This document shows positions 38,728 to 47,538 of a stretch of DNA of 64,000 nt, one piece after another. Under the pieces are notes generated by a model. That model searched no databases. It was not told the origin of the DNA and worked only from the letters and a program-made list of their open reading frames with translations. Made by a program: the position numbers and the translations under genes. This DNA is from JBBQZO01 sp038207625 (lineage in GTDB: Bacteria > Pseudomonadota > Gammaproteobacteria > Burkholderiales > Burkholderiaceae_D): contig JBBQZO010000013.1 in the NCBI GenBank assembly GCA_038207625.1, positions 1 through 64,000 of the forward strand. Direction: 5' to 3'. Position 1 is the stretch's first letter; each line of letters opens with the position of its first letter.

Positions 38728-39186
38728 ATGGATCTGATCTTGTGGCGGCATGCCGAGGCCGAGTTTGGCGAGCCCGATATGGAGCGCGCACTCACGCCCA
38801 AGGGCCAGAAGCAGGCCAGGCGTATGGCCGAATGGCTGACCAGTCAACTGCCCGAAACGTGCCGGATACTGGTCAGCCCGGCACTACGCACGGTGCAGAC
38901 GGCCGAGGCGCTGGACCGCAAGTTCCGCGTCCATCCGGAGCTCGCGCCCGGCGCCAGCCCGGAGGCGATCCTGCGCACGGCGAACTGGCCGCTGTCGAAG
39001 GAGGCGGTACTGATCGTCGGGCACCAGCCCACGCTCGGCCAGGTGGCCGCACTGCTGCTGGCCGGTCAGCCGCAGGATTGGAACATCAAGAAAGCGAATG
39101 CCTGGTGGATCAGCCAACGCGAGCCGAACGACCCGGACAGTCTGGTATTGCGCGCCGTGATGGCGCCCGAACTGGTTATCAAATGA
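38728..39186 (+). CDS. sixA: SixA-type phosphohistidine phosphatase
   Basis: Histidine-phosphatase-superfamily enzyme of 152 aa. The catalytic RHG-type motif is LWRHAEAE at the N terminus (His8), and the second His is in VGHQPTLG near residue 100. The short length and ALTPKGQKQA match SixA, which dephosphorylates phosphohistidine on signalling or PTS proteins. ATG 38728 has AAAGGGAGG upstream, so the six-residue extension is rejected. It follows ppk by 75 bp and is probably cotranscribed. Confidence 0.88.
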   Translation: MDLILWRHAEAEFGEPDMERALTPKGQKQARRMAEWLTSQLPETCRILVSPALRTVQTAEALDRKFRVHPELAPGASPEAILRTANWPLSKEAVLIVGHQPTLGQVAALLLAGQPQDWNIKKANAWWISQREPNDPDSLVLRAVMAPELVIK

Positions 39187-39212
39187 AACGTGTCATGCTT
39201 GTCGGTAAGTCA

Positions 39213-39240
39213 TTGAAAATGACTACACATCTGCTACAGT
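39213..39240 (+). promoter_or_regulatory. Predicted sigma70 promoter of the small ORF
   Basis: TTGAAA (39213-39218), 16 bp, then TACAGT (39235-39240). Transcription would start near 39247, 44 nt before the ATG at 39291. Confidence 0.5.
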
Positions 39241-39290
39241 TTAGTCGTATCAACTTTAGCGAGGGGCCGCGTAACATCGGCTGACACATT

Positions 39291-39407
39291 ATGCTTGGTA
39301 TGTTCGTCATCGCCATTCTTGGCGCGACAATCGGACTGATCGCCTACGAACTCTATGAAGAGGTGTCCGGTTCAAAACATGAGTTGCACGACCGCTATCA
39401 CGAATAG
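39291..39407 (+). CDS. Putative 38-aa single-span membrane protein
   Basis: A short frame, MLGMFVIAILGATIGLIAYE and on to the stop, with one hydrophobic helix (residues 4-19) and an acidic/His tail (ELYEEVSGSKHELHDRYHE). It is flanked by a fair promoter and a terminator-like hairpin, which supports a real transcription unit. No good ribosome binding site lies directly before the ATG, and the second ATG (39300) is an alternative start. No family recognised. Confidence 0.5.
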   Translation: MLGMFVIAILGATIGLIAYELYEEVSGSKHELHDRYHE

Positions 39408-39437
39408 CATCAGGCTCTCCTGCGAGCCACACTAGCA

Positions 39438-39470
39438 AAGCGGCGAGAACCCTGGTGGTGCTCGCCGCTT
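39438..39470 (+). terminator. Hairpin after the small ORF
   Basis: AAGCGGCGAG (39438-39447) pairs with CTCGCCGCTT (39461-39470), followed by TTCACG. It lies between the small ORF and the convergent polyamine-binding protein gene and may serve both strands. Confidence 0.6.
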
Positions 39471-39497
39471 TCACGTGGGCGCCTGGCGCCGCCGTGC

Positions 39498-40628
39498 TTA
39501 CAATCCCGTCTTGAAACGGGTGTAGATGCGCGTGACGCCGCGGCGCAGATCGTTTGACAGCGCCTCGGGCGCGACCATGCGCTTCAAGTCCTCGTCGGCC
39601 AGGAACACCGTTTTGTTCTCGGCGATATCCTTGCGCACGAATTTCAGGCTGGCCGTGTTCGGGTTCGCATAAAACACCTTGTTGGTCAGGCTGGCATGCA
39701 CCTGCCCGCGCAGGATGTAATTGATCCACAGATGGGCATTATTCGGATGTGGCGCATCGGTCGGGATCGCCATCGTGTCGAAAATCAGCGCGGCGCCGCT
39801 CTTCGGGATCAGCACCTGGATGTGGTTGCCATTCTTGGCGTCGATGGCGCGCTGACGGGCGATGTTCATATCGCCCGACCAGCCCAGCGCCACGCACACG
39901 GCGCCGTTGGCCATGTCGTTGATATAGCCCGACGAGCTAAACAGCGTCACGTAGGGACGGATCGCCTGCAACATCTTGCCCGCTTCGTTGTAGTCGGCCA
40001 GGCTCTTCGAGTAAGCCGGTTTGCCCATATAGATTAGCGCGGCGGGCAGCACTTCGGACGGCGAATCGAGGAAGGACACGCCGCAGGACTTGAGCTTGGA
40101 CGCGTATTTCGGATTGAAAATCAGTTCCCAGGCATTGTCTGGCATCGGCAGCGCACCCAGCGCGGCCTTGACCTTGTCGACGTTGATGCCCACTGTCGTG
40201 TAGCCCCACAGCCAGTCGACCAGGTGTTCATTGTTCGGGTCGAGCTTGGACAGCTTGGCCTGGATGGCCGGATCGAGATTGCCCAGGTTGGACAGTTTGC
40301 TCTTGTCGAGCTTGCGCAGCAGGGCGCCGTCCATCTGCAGGCGCGCCCAGTGGGCAGTCGGCACGACGATGTCGTAACCGGTTTTGCCGGCCAACAGTTT
40401 GGCGTGCAAAATCTCGTTGTTGTCGAACACGTCGTAACGGACCTTGATGCCGGTCTCTTTTTCGAAGTTCTTGATCGTGTCGTCGGCGATGTAATCCGAC
40501 CAGTTATAGATGTTGAGGACTTTTTCTTCCTCGGCATGCAGCGGCGCCGCCAGCGCGAACGCCGCAGCCAGCCCGGCCAAGCCCAATCCCAGGCGCTTTT
40601 TCAAACGCGCGTCCCCTACAAATGCCAT
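39498..40628 (-). CDS. Periplasmic polyamine-binding protein, PotF-like
   Basis: Substrate-binding protein for spermidine or putrescine uptake. The 376-aa protein has a signal peptide ending PLHA near residue 32, then VLNIYNWSDYIADDTIKNFE, the hallmark of PotD/PotF. Other family segments are YDIVVPTAHWA, GYTTVGINVDKV and GWSGDMNIAR. AAAGGGAC precedes the ATG. No polyamine permease or ATPase gene is adjacent, so it must work with a transporter encoded elsewhere. Confidence 0.9.
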   Translation of the reverse strand: MAFVGDARLKKRLGLGLAGLAAAFALAAPLHAEEEKVLNIYNWSDYIADDTIKNFEKETGIKVRYDVFDNNEILHAKLLAGKTGYDIVVPTAHWARLQMDGALLRKLDKSKLSNLGNLDPAIQAKLSKLDPNNEHLVDWLWGYTTVGINVDKVKAALGALPMPDNAWELIFNPKYASKLKSCGVSFLDSPSEVLPAALIYMGKPAYSKSLADYNEAGKMLQAIRPYVTLFSSSGYINDMANGAVCVALGWSGDMNIARQRAIDAKNGNHIQVLIPKSGAALIFDTMAIPTDAPHPNNAHLWINYILRGQVHASLTNKVFYANPNTASLKFVRKDIAENKTVFLADEDLKRMVAPEALSNDLRRGVTRIYTRFKTGL

Positions 40629-40720
40629 GATGTCCCTTTCCGTTCAGTCACTCGAGTGTGCAAAGCTGCAAGGCCAAGATGATCGGGCAAAGCGGCGCGC
40701 TTGGCAAGTGCAGCACGCCA

Positions 40721-42073
40721 CTAGGCGATGTAATCGAACAGTGAGTTATGACCGCCCGACTGCCCGGGATCGCTGGCACCGGCGCTGGCATACTGCGCCA
40801 CTTGGGCGCTGGCCTGGGCGGACAAAGCCTTGTTAAGCGCAGTTTGCTGGGTGGCGATGCTGTTCATATCATGATCGATCGACAGATGCTTCTTGACGAT
40901 CGTGCCGTTGCTGCCATTGAGCTTGGCAATGCGTGCGCCGAGTTGATCGGCTATCCCCTTGCCCTGATTGGAAAACAGCCCGGCCACGGCCTGCGGGTCT
41001 GCCGCAAGCGCGCCTTGCAGCGCCTTGTCGTCGATGTGCAAGTCGCCACTGGCATCGATACTGATGCCGGCCTTGGCCAGCGCGCTGGTGCCGGCATTTT
41101 TCAGCGTCGCAGCGAGCTCACCGCCCACCTGGCCGAGCACGCCGTCGTCTTTCAGCCCCCCCTGTTGCAGGGTGCGCAACTTGGCGTTCAGTGTATTGTA
41201 GGCGCCCACGAAAGCGTTGACGTTCTTGCCGATCTGGGCCGGGTCCTGGGACACGGCCACACTGGTGCTGCCGACCGATTTCAGACTCAGCGTGACGCCG
41301 GCCAGCGCCCCGACAACGACGTTGTCCGAGCTGGTGTGGGCCGTGCCGTCGATGTTGAACAGGGCGTCGCGCGGCGCGCGCGTCTGCGCCAGGTTTTGCG
41401 CGCCGAGTGGATTGAAGTTCAACAGTTTTTGCACACTCGCGTCGCCGCTGACGCTCACGCGCAAGCTGTTGGCGCTGCCCGGCGGCGCCGTCAGCGTCAA
41501 CGCGTAGCCGGCGCCGCTCTTGACAACGCTGGCATCGACGCCGGCCGCCTTCAGGGCCGCGGCAATGCCTTGCAGCGTGTTGTTGCTCGCGTCGACAGTG
41601 AGGGTTTTTGCGCTGCCCGGGTTGGCGGCAAAGCTGGCCCCGCTGACGTGACCGGTGTCGATCACGATCTTGCTGCTGGTGCCGGCGCCGATCGGTGTCG
41701 TTTGGGTCTTGCGCGGATCGGTGCTGAGCACCTGCCCTTGCGCCAACTGTGTCACGTCGACCGTATGGGTGCCGGACTGCGCCGCCGTGTTCGTCACCGC
41801 TCCCAGCACGCGCGAGTTGCTGACGCTGGCGCCCGTTTGCACGCCGGCGCCGGTCAGCGTCTGGGTCAGCGCGGCGAAGTCGGCCAGCGCGTTTTGCAAC
41901 TGTCCCAGCCCGGACAACACCGCCTTGTCGCGCCCCAGCGCCGCCCCGAGCGCCTTCACGCCGGCGTTCTGCGACTGCAGCGTCTTGCTGACGCGGGTAT
42001 ATAAATCGGACGCGGACACACTCGCGCTGCCCGTCGCTGTGCTTTGAGTGCCTGAAAGAAGTGGGGAGACCAT
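40721..42073 (-). CDS. Flagellar hook-associated protein FliD-like (filament cap)
   Basis: A 450-aa protein matching FliD in layout. The N-terminal helical region SASDLYTRVSKTLQSQN leads to FliD_N (NSRVLGAVTNTAAQSGTHTVDVTQLAQGQ). The middle has hook-protein-like repeats (RAPRDALFNIDGTAHTSSDN), and the C terminus is FliD_C (DLHIDDKALQGAL and a terminal coiled coil). FliD caps the growing filament. No other flagellar gene is nearby, so it is either an isolated paralogue or a detached locus; the closing GGHNSLFDYIA is unusual. Confidence 0.82.
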   Translation of the reverse strand: MVSPLLSGTQSTATGSASVSASDLYTRVSKTLQSQNAGVKALGAALGRDKAVLSGLGQLQNALADFAALTQTLTGAGVQTGASVSNSRVLGAVTNTAAQSGTHTVDVTQLAQGQVLSTDPRKTQTTPIGAGTSSKIVIDTGHVSGASFAANPGSAKTLTVDASNNTLQGIAAALKAAGVDASVVKSGAGYALTLTAPPGSANSLRVSVSGDASVQKLLNFNPLGAQNLAQTRAPRDALFNIDGTAHTSSDNVVVGALAGVTLSLKSVGSTSVAVSQDPAQIGKNVNAFVGAYNTLNAKLRTLQQGGLKDDGVLGQVGGELAATLKNAGTSALAKAGISIDASGDLHIDDKALQGALAADPQAVAGLFSNQGKGIADQLGARIAKLNGSNGTIVKKHLSIDHDMNSIATQQTALNKALSAQASAQVAQYASAGASDPGQSGGHNSLFDYIA

Positions 42074-42249
42074 GCTTGCCTGCCGATCTGTGGGTACGCC
42101 GGCATCGCTGCCGCGGCTACGGTTTCCGGCAACAGTGGCAGCACTTGCTATGCGACTGTTCCGGCCGGGTTGACTGAGTTAATTATTGTCCATGATTGGA
42201 GAATAATCAAAACATCAATCAAACCCGCTTTTGCGTCCCTGCAAACGGT

Positions 42250-42570
42250 TTAGCGCATGTATTTGGTGATCGCCGTCATGCCTGTCAGGCCCAGATTGAC
42301 CAGATTGAAGCCGGCCTTGAATTCACCGCTGCTGTAGATGCAGTAGGACACTTCGCCCTTGGCGCAGATGGGATGCACCTCGCCATCGAAATAAAACGAA
42401 AACGAGATCTGGCCACGTTGCCCCAGGTGCACCGGGTGCTCCAGCGCCAAACTCATCCCGCTGACGCCGATGTCGATGGTGCGCGCAGGAATCGCCTGCG
42501 CACCGTCCATCTCCACCATCGCCTTCACTTTCAGTACTTTGCGTAAGGTCGTTCTTTGCTCTTTATTCAC
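42250..42570 (-). CDS. PilZ-domain protein
   Basis: A 106-aa single-domain PilZ protein, likely a c-di-GMP receptor. The RxxxR-type motif is near the N terminus (EQRTTLRKVLK), and the second motif reads TIDIGVSGMSL, where the usual D/NxSxxG has Gly in place of the Ser. Binding strength is therefore uncertain. It starts at GTG 42570. It precedes the FliD-like gene in the same direction by 176 bp; a link to motility is plausible but not shown. Confidence 0.82.
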   Translation of the reverse strand: MNKEQRTTLRKVLKVKAMVEMDGAQAIPARTIDIGVSGMSLALEHPVHLGQRGQISFSFYFDGEVHPICAKGEVSYCIYSSGEFKAGFNLVNLGLTGMTAITKYMR

Positions 42571-42673
42571 TATCGTTCCAACACTCGGTCAACGGCGCTG
42601 CCCATACGGCGCCCGGCAGCATTATAGTTCCCATCCACGTCGCCGTGTTGCCCACCGGCGACACTCCAGCGCC

Positions 42674-44047
42674 TTATTGTAGTTCGCGCAGCTTGTTGAA
42701 GGCGTCGTCGATACGCTCGACGCCGACGATGGTCATGCCCTCGATCGGCGCCTTGGGCACGTTCGCCTTCGGGATCATGGCGATCGAGAAGCCCAGCTTG
42801 GCGGCCTCGCGCAGGCGTTCCTGGCCGCGCGGGGCCGGACGGATCTCGCCGGCCAGCCCGACCTCGCCAAACACCACCAGGCCGCGCGGCAGGGCCTTGC
42901 TGCGCATCGACGAGTTGATCGCCAGCAGCACCGCCAGGTCGGCGGCCGGCTCGGTGATCTTCACGCCGCCCACGGCATTGATGAACACGTCCTGATCAAA
43001 CGCGGCGATGCCGGCGTGCCGGTGCAGCACGGCCAGCAGCATCGCCAGCCGGTTCTGGTCCAGCCCGACCGACAGGCGGCGCGCGTTGGGCAGGTGGCTG
43101 GCGTCAACCAGCGCCTGGATCTCGACCAGCAGCGGACGGGTGCCCTCCTGGGTAACCATCACACAGGAACCGGGCACCTGGTTGTCGTGCTGCGACAGAA
43201 ACAGCGCCGACGGATTGGACACCCCTTTCAAGCCCTTCTCCGTCATCGCGAACACGCCCAGTTCGTTGACGGCGCCGAAGCGGTTCTTGAACGCGCGTAC
43301 CAGCCGGAAGCTCGAATGGGTGTCGCCCTCAAAATACAGCACCGTGTCGACGATGTGTTCAAGCACGCGCGGGCCGGCCAGCGCGCCTTCCTTGGTCACA
43401 TGGCCGACCAGGATGATGGTGATGCCGGTCTGCTTGGCCACCCGGGTCAACTGGGCGGCGCACTCGCGCACCTGGGCCACCGAACCGGGCGCGGAGCTGA
43501 GCGCGTCCGAATACACGGTCTGGATCGAGTCGATCACGGCCACGTCCGGCTTCAGGTCGGCCAGCGTGCCGAGAATTTTTTCCAGCTGAATCTCGGCCTG
43601 CAGCTTCAGGTCGCCCGCGCTCAGCACCAGACGCTTGGCGCGCAGCGCGATCTGGGCACCCGACTCCTCGCCGCTGACGTACAGCGTGTTCTTCACATGC
43701 GAAATATTGGCCAGCGCCTGCAGCAGCAACGTCGACTTGCCGATGCCGGGGTCGCCGCCGATCAGCACCACCCCGCCCGGCACCAGGCCGCCGCCCAGCA
43801 CGCGGTCAAATTCCTCGATGCCGGTGCCAAAGCGCGGCACGTCGATCGCGTCGATGTCGGCCAGCGACAGCACCGGCGCCGTCTGCGCCAGGCTCTGGTG
43901 GCCCATACCCGAATAGCGATTGCCGGCGCCCTCGGGAATCGTCTCGACCAGCGTATTCCACTGTTGGCAGGCGCTGCACTGCCCGGCCCATTTGTTCGAT
44001 ACGCCGCCGCACTCGGTGCAGGTGTAATTGGTTTTAACTTTAGCCAT
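42674..44047 (-). CDS. radA: DNA repair protein RadA
   Basis: RecA-like ATPase that helps branch migration in recombination. The 457-aa protein has an N-terminal zinc finger (Cys10, Cys13, Cys24, Cys27), Walker A GGDPGIGKST, the RadA-specific KNRFG motif near residue 250, and a C-terminal Lon-like domain (AVGGVKITEPAADLAVLLAI). The start overlaps the alr stop by eight bases, so alr and radA form an operon. Confidence 0.97.
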   Translation of the reverse strand: MAKVKTNYTCTECGGVSNKWAGQCSACQQWNTLVETIPEGAGNRYSGMGHQSLAQTAPVLSLADIDAIDVPRFGTGIEEFDRVLGGGLVPGGVVLIGGDPGIGKSTLLLQALANISHVKNTLYVSGEESGAQIALRAKRLVLSAGDLKLQAEIQLEKILGTLADLKPDVAVIDSIQTVYSDALSSAPGSVAQVRECAAQLTRVAKQTGITIILVGHVTKEGALAGPRVLEHIVDTVLYFEGDTHSSFRLVRAFKNRFGAVNELGVFAMTEKGLKGVSNPSALFLSQHDNQVPGSCVMVTQEGTRPLLVEIQALVDASHLPNARRLSVGLDQNRLAMLLAVLHRHAGIAAFDQDVFINAVGGVKITEPAADLAVLLAINSSMRSKALPRGLVVFGEVGLAGEIRPAPRGQERLREAAKLGFSIAMIPKANVPKAPIEGMTIVGVERIDDAFNKLRELQ

Positions 44048-45146
44048 GGGGATGCAGATCGCCCTCCAGCACGCGCACGCGCGGCGCCAGCGCGCACATC
44101 AACTCGTAGCCGATGGTGCCGGCTGCCTCGGCCACCAGATCGATCGGCAAGCCGGCGCCCCACAGCGTGACGGCGCTACCGACGCCGGCGCCGGCCAGCG
44201 CCGTCAGGTCGACCGCCAGCATGTCCATCGACACGCGCCCCACCGTGCTGGTGGCCACGCCGTCGACCAGCACCGGCGTGCCGTGCGGCGCGTGGCGCGG
44301 ATAGCCGTCCGCGTAGCCGCACGCGACGGTGCCGATGGTCATCGGGCCGGTCGCCTGGAAGCTGCTGCCGTAGCCGACGGCGTCGCCCGCGCCGATGTGC
44401 TGCACGCCGATGATGGCGCTGGTCAGGCTCATCGTCGGGCGCAGCGCGAACTGCTCGGCCGACTTGCCGCCCGGGGTGCCGCCGTACAGCATGATGCCGG
44501 GGCGTACCCAGTCGTTGCTGAGCAGTTCGCCCAGCTCGGCCTGGTTCAGTACGCCAGCTGAATTGGACAGGCTGCGCTGGCCGGGAATGGCGCGCGCGCC
44601 GTCCTGAAAGCGGCGGATCTGCTCGTGCATCGGCAGCAGCGGGTGCGTCAGATGGTCGGCGTTGGCGAAGTGGCTCATCAGGGTGATGTTGCGCACCGCC
44701 GGGATCGCGCGCAGGCGCGCATAGGCGCTCTGGAAAGCGGCCGGCGCGAAGCCGAGCCGGTTCATGCCGGTGTTCATCTTCAGATGCACGTCGATCTGGC
44801 CGTCCAGGCGGGCCGCCTCCAGTAGCGCGAGCTGCTCGTCGCAATGGATCGCCGTCTCGATTGCGTGCTCGGCCAGCATGGCCAGGTCGGCCGCGTCGAA
44901 AAACCCCTCCAGCAGCAGCACCGGCCCCGTCCAGCCCAATGCGCGCAGGCGCAGCGCATTGTCCGGCTCGATCAGCGCCAACCCGTCGGCGCCGGCAAAC
45001 CCGCGCATGCCCCGCTCCAGCCCGTGCCCGTAGGCATTGGCCTTGACGACCGCCCAGACTTTGGCGCCGGGAACGCAGGCGCGCGCACGCGCCAGATTAT
45101 GTTGCATCGAATCAAGATGGATGGTCGCTTGCAGTGGCCTTGGCAT
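44040..45146 (-). CDS. alr: Alanine racemase
   Basis: PLP enzyme interconverting L- and D-alanine for peptidoglycan. The 368-aa protein has the PLP-lysine motif VVKANAYGHG (Lys35), the second catalytic Tyr region MLYGG, and CGYADGYPR. ATG 45146 is chosen with GAAGA upstream; a TTG at 45152 is possible. It lies upstream of radA and is divergent from lplT, with only 130 bp between. Confidence 0.96.
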   Translation of the reverse strand: MPRPLQATIHLDSMQHNLARARACVPGAKVWAVVKANAYGHGLERGMRGFAGADGLALIEPDNALRLRALGWTGPVLLLEGFFDAADLAMLAEHAIETAIHCDEQLALLEAARLDGQIDVHLKMNTGMNRLGFAPAAFQSAYARLRAIPAVRNITLMSHFANADHLTHPLLPMHEQIRRFQDGARAIPGQRSLSNSAGVLNQAELGELLSNDWVRPGIMLYGGTPGGKSAEQFALRPTMSLTSAIIGVQHIGAGDAVGYGSSFQATGPMTIGTVACGYADGYPRHAPHGTPVLVDGVATSTVGRVSMDMLAVDLTALAGAGVGSAVTLWGAGLPIDLVAEAAGTIGYELMCALAPRVRVLEGDLHPHG

Positions 45147-45276
45147 GAGCAATCTTCGTTGGAAGGGAGTGGAGCGGGTATTTTACCGGACAGACTCCGT
45201 TTGACCCGTGCATTTCTTGGGCTTCCCAGCCATTCATGGTATAAAGCAACCCACCTACGCTCTTAGAAGTAATCGA

Positions 45277-46539
45277 ATGAATCGCGGTTTCTATACCATC
45301 ATGGCGGCGCAGTTTTTCTCGTCGCTGGCAGACAATGCCCTGTTGTTCGTGGCCATTGCACTGCTCAAAGCCATGCAAGCACCCGCTTCACTGACGCCGC
45401 TGCTCAAGCTCTCGTTCGTGTTGTTCTATGTCTTGCTGGCAGCATTCGTCGGGGCGTTTTCGGATGCGCTGCCCAAGGGGCGCGTGATGTTCATCGCCAA
45501 CCTGATCAAGATCTTTGGCTGCTCGCTCATCTTCGTCAACATCCATCCGTTGATCGCGTACGCGGTCGTCGGTTTTGGCGCGGCCGTGTATTCGCCCGCC
45601 AAATACGGCATCCTGACCGAGTTGCTGCCGCCGGAAAAACTGGTCGCGGCCAACGGCTGGATCGAAGGCTTGACGATCATGTCGATCATTCTGGGCACCG
45701 TGATGGGCGGCATGCTGGTGAGCAAGCGCGCCTCGACCTTCCTGCTTGGCTTTGATGTGCCGTTCATCGACACCGGCATCGACACCCCCACCGAAGCGGC
45801 GCTGTGCGTGGTGGTGGCGATCTACGTGCTGGGCGCGATCTTCAATCTGTATATTCCCGACACCGGCGCGCACTACGCGCACCAGGAGCGCAGCCCGGCC
45901 AAGCTGATCACCGACTTCGCCAATTGCACAGCCATCCTGTGGCGCGACAAACTGGGCCAGATTTCGCTGGCCGTGACGACGCTGTTCTGGGGCGCGGCCG
46001 CAACGCTGCAACTGATCGTACTCAAGTGGGCCGAAAGCTCGCTGCAGATTCCGTATGAAAAAGCGACCAGCGTGGTCGGTCTGGTCGGAGTCGGCGTGGC
46101 GATCGGCGCGGTGGCGTCGGCGCGCCTGATTCCGCTCAAGAAATCGCTGTCGGTGATACCGCTGGGGATCGCGATGGGCGTCATCGTGATGGGCATGACG
46201 ATGGTGCACACGGTCTGGCTGGCCTACCCGCTGCTGATCCTGGTGGGCATCCTGTCGGGCTTTTTCGTGGTGCCGATGAACGCGCTGCTGCAGCACCGCG
46301 GCCACGTGCTGATGAGCGCGGGCCACTCGATCGCGGTGCAGAACTTCAATGAGAACCTGTCGGTGCTGACCATGCTGGCGGTGTACGCGCTGATGATCAG
46401 CCTGAACCTGGACCTGAACATCATCATCGTGCTGTTCGGCCTGTCGGTGGCCAGCGTGATGTACCTGATCATGCGCCGCCATGCCAGCAACCAGCGCGAA
46501 TACGATTCGCTCGCGCTGATCGGCGAACACAAGCACTGA
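45277..46539 (+). CDS. lplT: Lysophospholipid transporter LplT
   Basis: MFS transporter that flips lysophospholipids across the inner membrane for re-acylation. The 420-aa protein has about 12 TM helices. It begins FYTIMAAQFFSSLADNALL, and VYSPAKYGILTELLPPEKLVAANGW in the first half is the LplT signature. ATG 45277 begins the conserved region; the extra 23 residues above it have no ribosome binding site. The acyltransferase partner Aas is not in the neighbourhood. Confidence 0.93.
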   Translation: MNRGFYTIMAAQFFSSLADNALLFVAIALLKAMQAPASLTPLLKLSFVLFYVLLAAFVGAFSDALPKGRVMFIANLIKIFGCSLIFVNIHPLIAYAVVGFGAAVYSPAKYGILTELLPPEKLVAANGWIEGLTIMSIILGTVMGGMLVSKRASTFLLGFDVPFIDTGIDTPTEAALCVVVAIYVLGAIFNLYIPDTGAHYAHQERSPAKLITDFANCTAILWRDKLGQISLAVTTLFWGAAATLQLIVLKWAESSLQIPYEKATSVVGLVGVGVAIGAVASARLIPLKKSLSVIPLGIAMGVIVMGMTMVHTVWLAYPLLILVGILSGFFVVPMNALLQHRGHVLMSAGHSIAVQNFNENLSVLTMLAVYALMISLNLDLNIIIVLFGLSVASVMYLIMRRHASNQREYDSLALIGEHKH

Positions 46540-46587
46540 TCCAGGCGGCGCGTCGGCAGGCCGAAGCCGCGCCGCGTTGCGTTGGGT

Positions 46588-47538
46588 CTAAGCGGCGCGC
46601 TTGGCCGCCGAACGCGCGCACCAGTCGTTGGGCACGACGAAGCCGCGCCGAGTTTCGATCAGCGCGGGGCCGTCGCGGCGCACGCAGGCGACCAGCATCG
46701 GCGTGTTCGCCAACGCGAAATGCGTCGCCAACGCGCCCTGCAATTGCGCGCGCGTCAGCGCATCGTTGAGCCGCGTGCTTTTGTAAGGCGCCAGCCACGC
46801 CAGACGCGGCAGCAACACAAACTCCCCGTCGTCCAAGTCTGCGACCTCGTCCTGCGCACACCAGAAGCCGCGGCAGTGCGTTGGCGCGATGCCGCCCAGG
46901 GCTGGACCGGGTGCTTGACCGAGCCGATAGAACAGCCACCCCTTGATCAACGCCTGCGCCTGGCGCACCGGGCGGGGCAGGATCGCCAGCGCGGCCGGGT
47001 GACTGCCCAGCGTCAGTTGGCGCTGCACGATCTTGCGCATTTTTTTGCCCAGCGTGTCGGCCAGGTTCGGCCCCACCAGACCGTCCAGCCCGAGGCTGTG
47101 CGGATCGCCGTCCTGCAGATAGAATTTGGTGGCCAATTCAAGGTGATCGAGCGCCGCACCGGCGTCGAGCAGGAAGTCGAATTCGCCCACCGTGTCATTG
47201 CGCGTGGCGCGCACTTGCAGACCGTGCGCCACCAACTGGCCATGCTGTTGAAAGTAGAAGGCCATCAGCTTTTCCGCGTACAGGCCGAGCCGGGTATGGA
47301 TACGCGTGCCCATCGCGTCGTCGAGCGGCGCCGGGTCGCGCTCGAGCGCGCGCAGCCATCCCAACAAGGCCGGGCGCGGCGCCGACAGCGTGGCGATCTT
47401 GCCCTGCCACAGGCTGGCCCGCGCGTCGAGCAGGTCGGGCGCGTCAAGCAACCAGGCCAGCGCGCGCACGTGTGGCAACGTCAGCTGGCCCCAGCGCTGT
47501 TCAAACTCGGCCTGATGCGCTTCAAGCGGATCAAGCAT
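46588..47538 (-). CDS. DUF1853 protein
   Basis: A 316-aa protein of the DUF1853 family. The most conserved part is RNDTVGEFDFLL near residue 113, followed by HLELATKFYLQ; the order Glu/Asp then Glu..Lys resembles a PD-(D/E)XK nuclease core, and I believe the family is assigned to that fold. Activity is unproven. Its ATG lies within the end of the UDG-like gene (eight-base overlap), so it is the last gene of a tsaB-rimI-UDG-DUF1853 operon. A GTG at 47541 is an alternative start. Confidence 0.82.
   Translation of the reverse strand: MLDPLEAHQAEFEQRWGQLTLPHVRALAWLLDAPDLLDARASLWQGKIATLSAPRPALLGWLRALERDPAPLDDAMGTRIHTRLGLYAEKLMAFYFQQHGQLVAHGLQVRATRNDTVGEFDFLLDAGAALDHLELATKFYLQDGDPHSLGLDGLVGPNLADTLGKKMRKIVQRQLTLGSHPAALAILPRPVRQAQALIKGWLFYRLGQAPGPALGGIAPTHCRGFWCAQDEVADLDDGEFVLLPRLAWLAPYKSTRLNDALTRAQLQGALATHFALANTPMLVACVRRDGPALIETRRGFVVPNDWCARSAAKRAA

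Noticed and set aside
45388..46536. 382-codon open frame antisense to lplT
   Set aside because: Rich in His, Gln and Arg with no fold signal; lplT on the plus strand is well supported.
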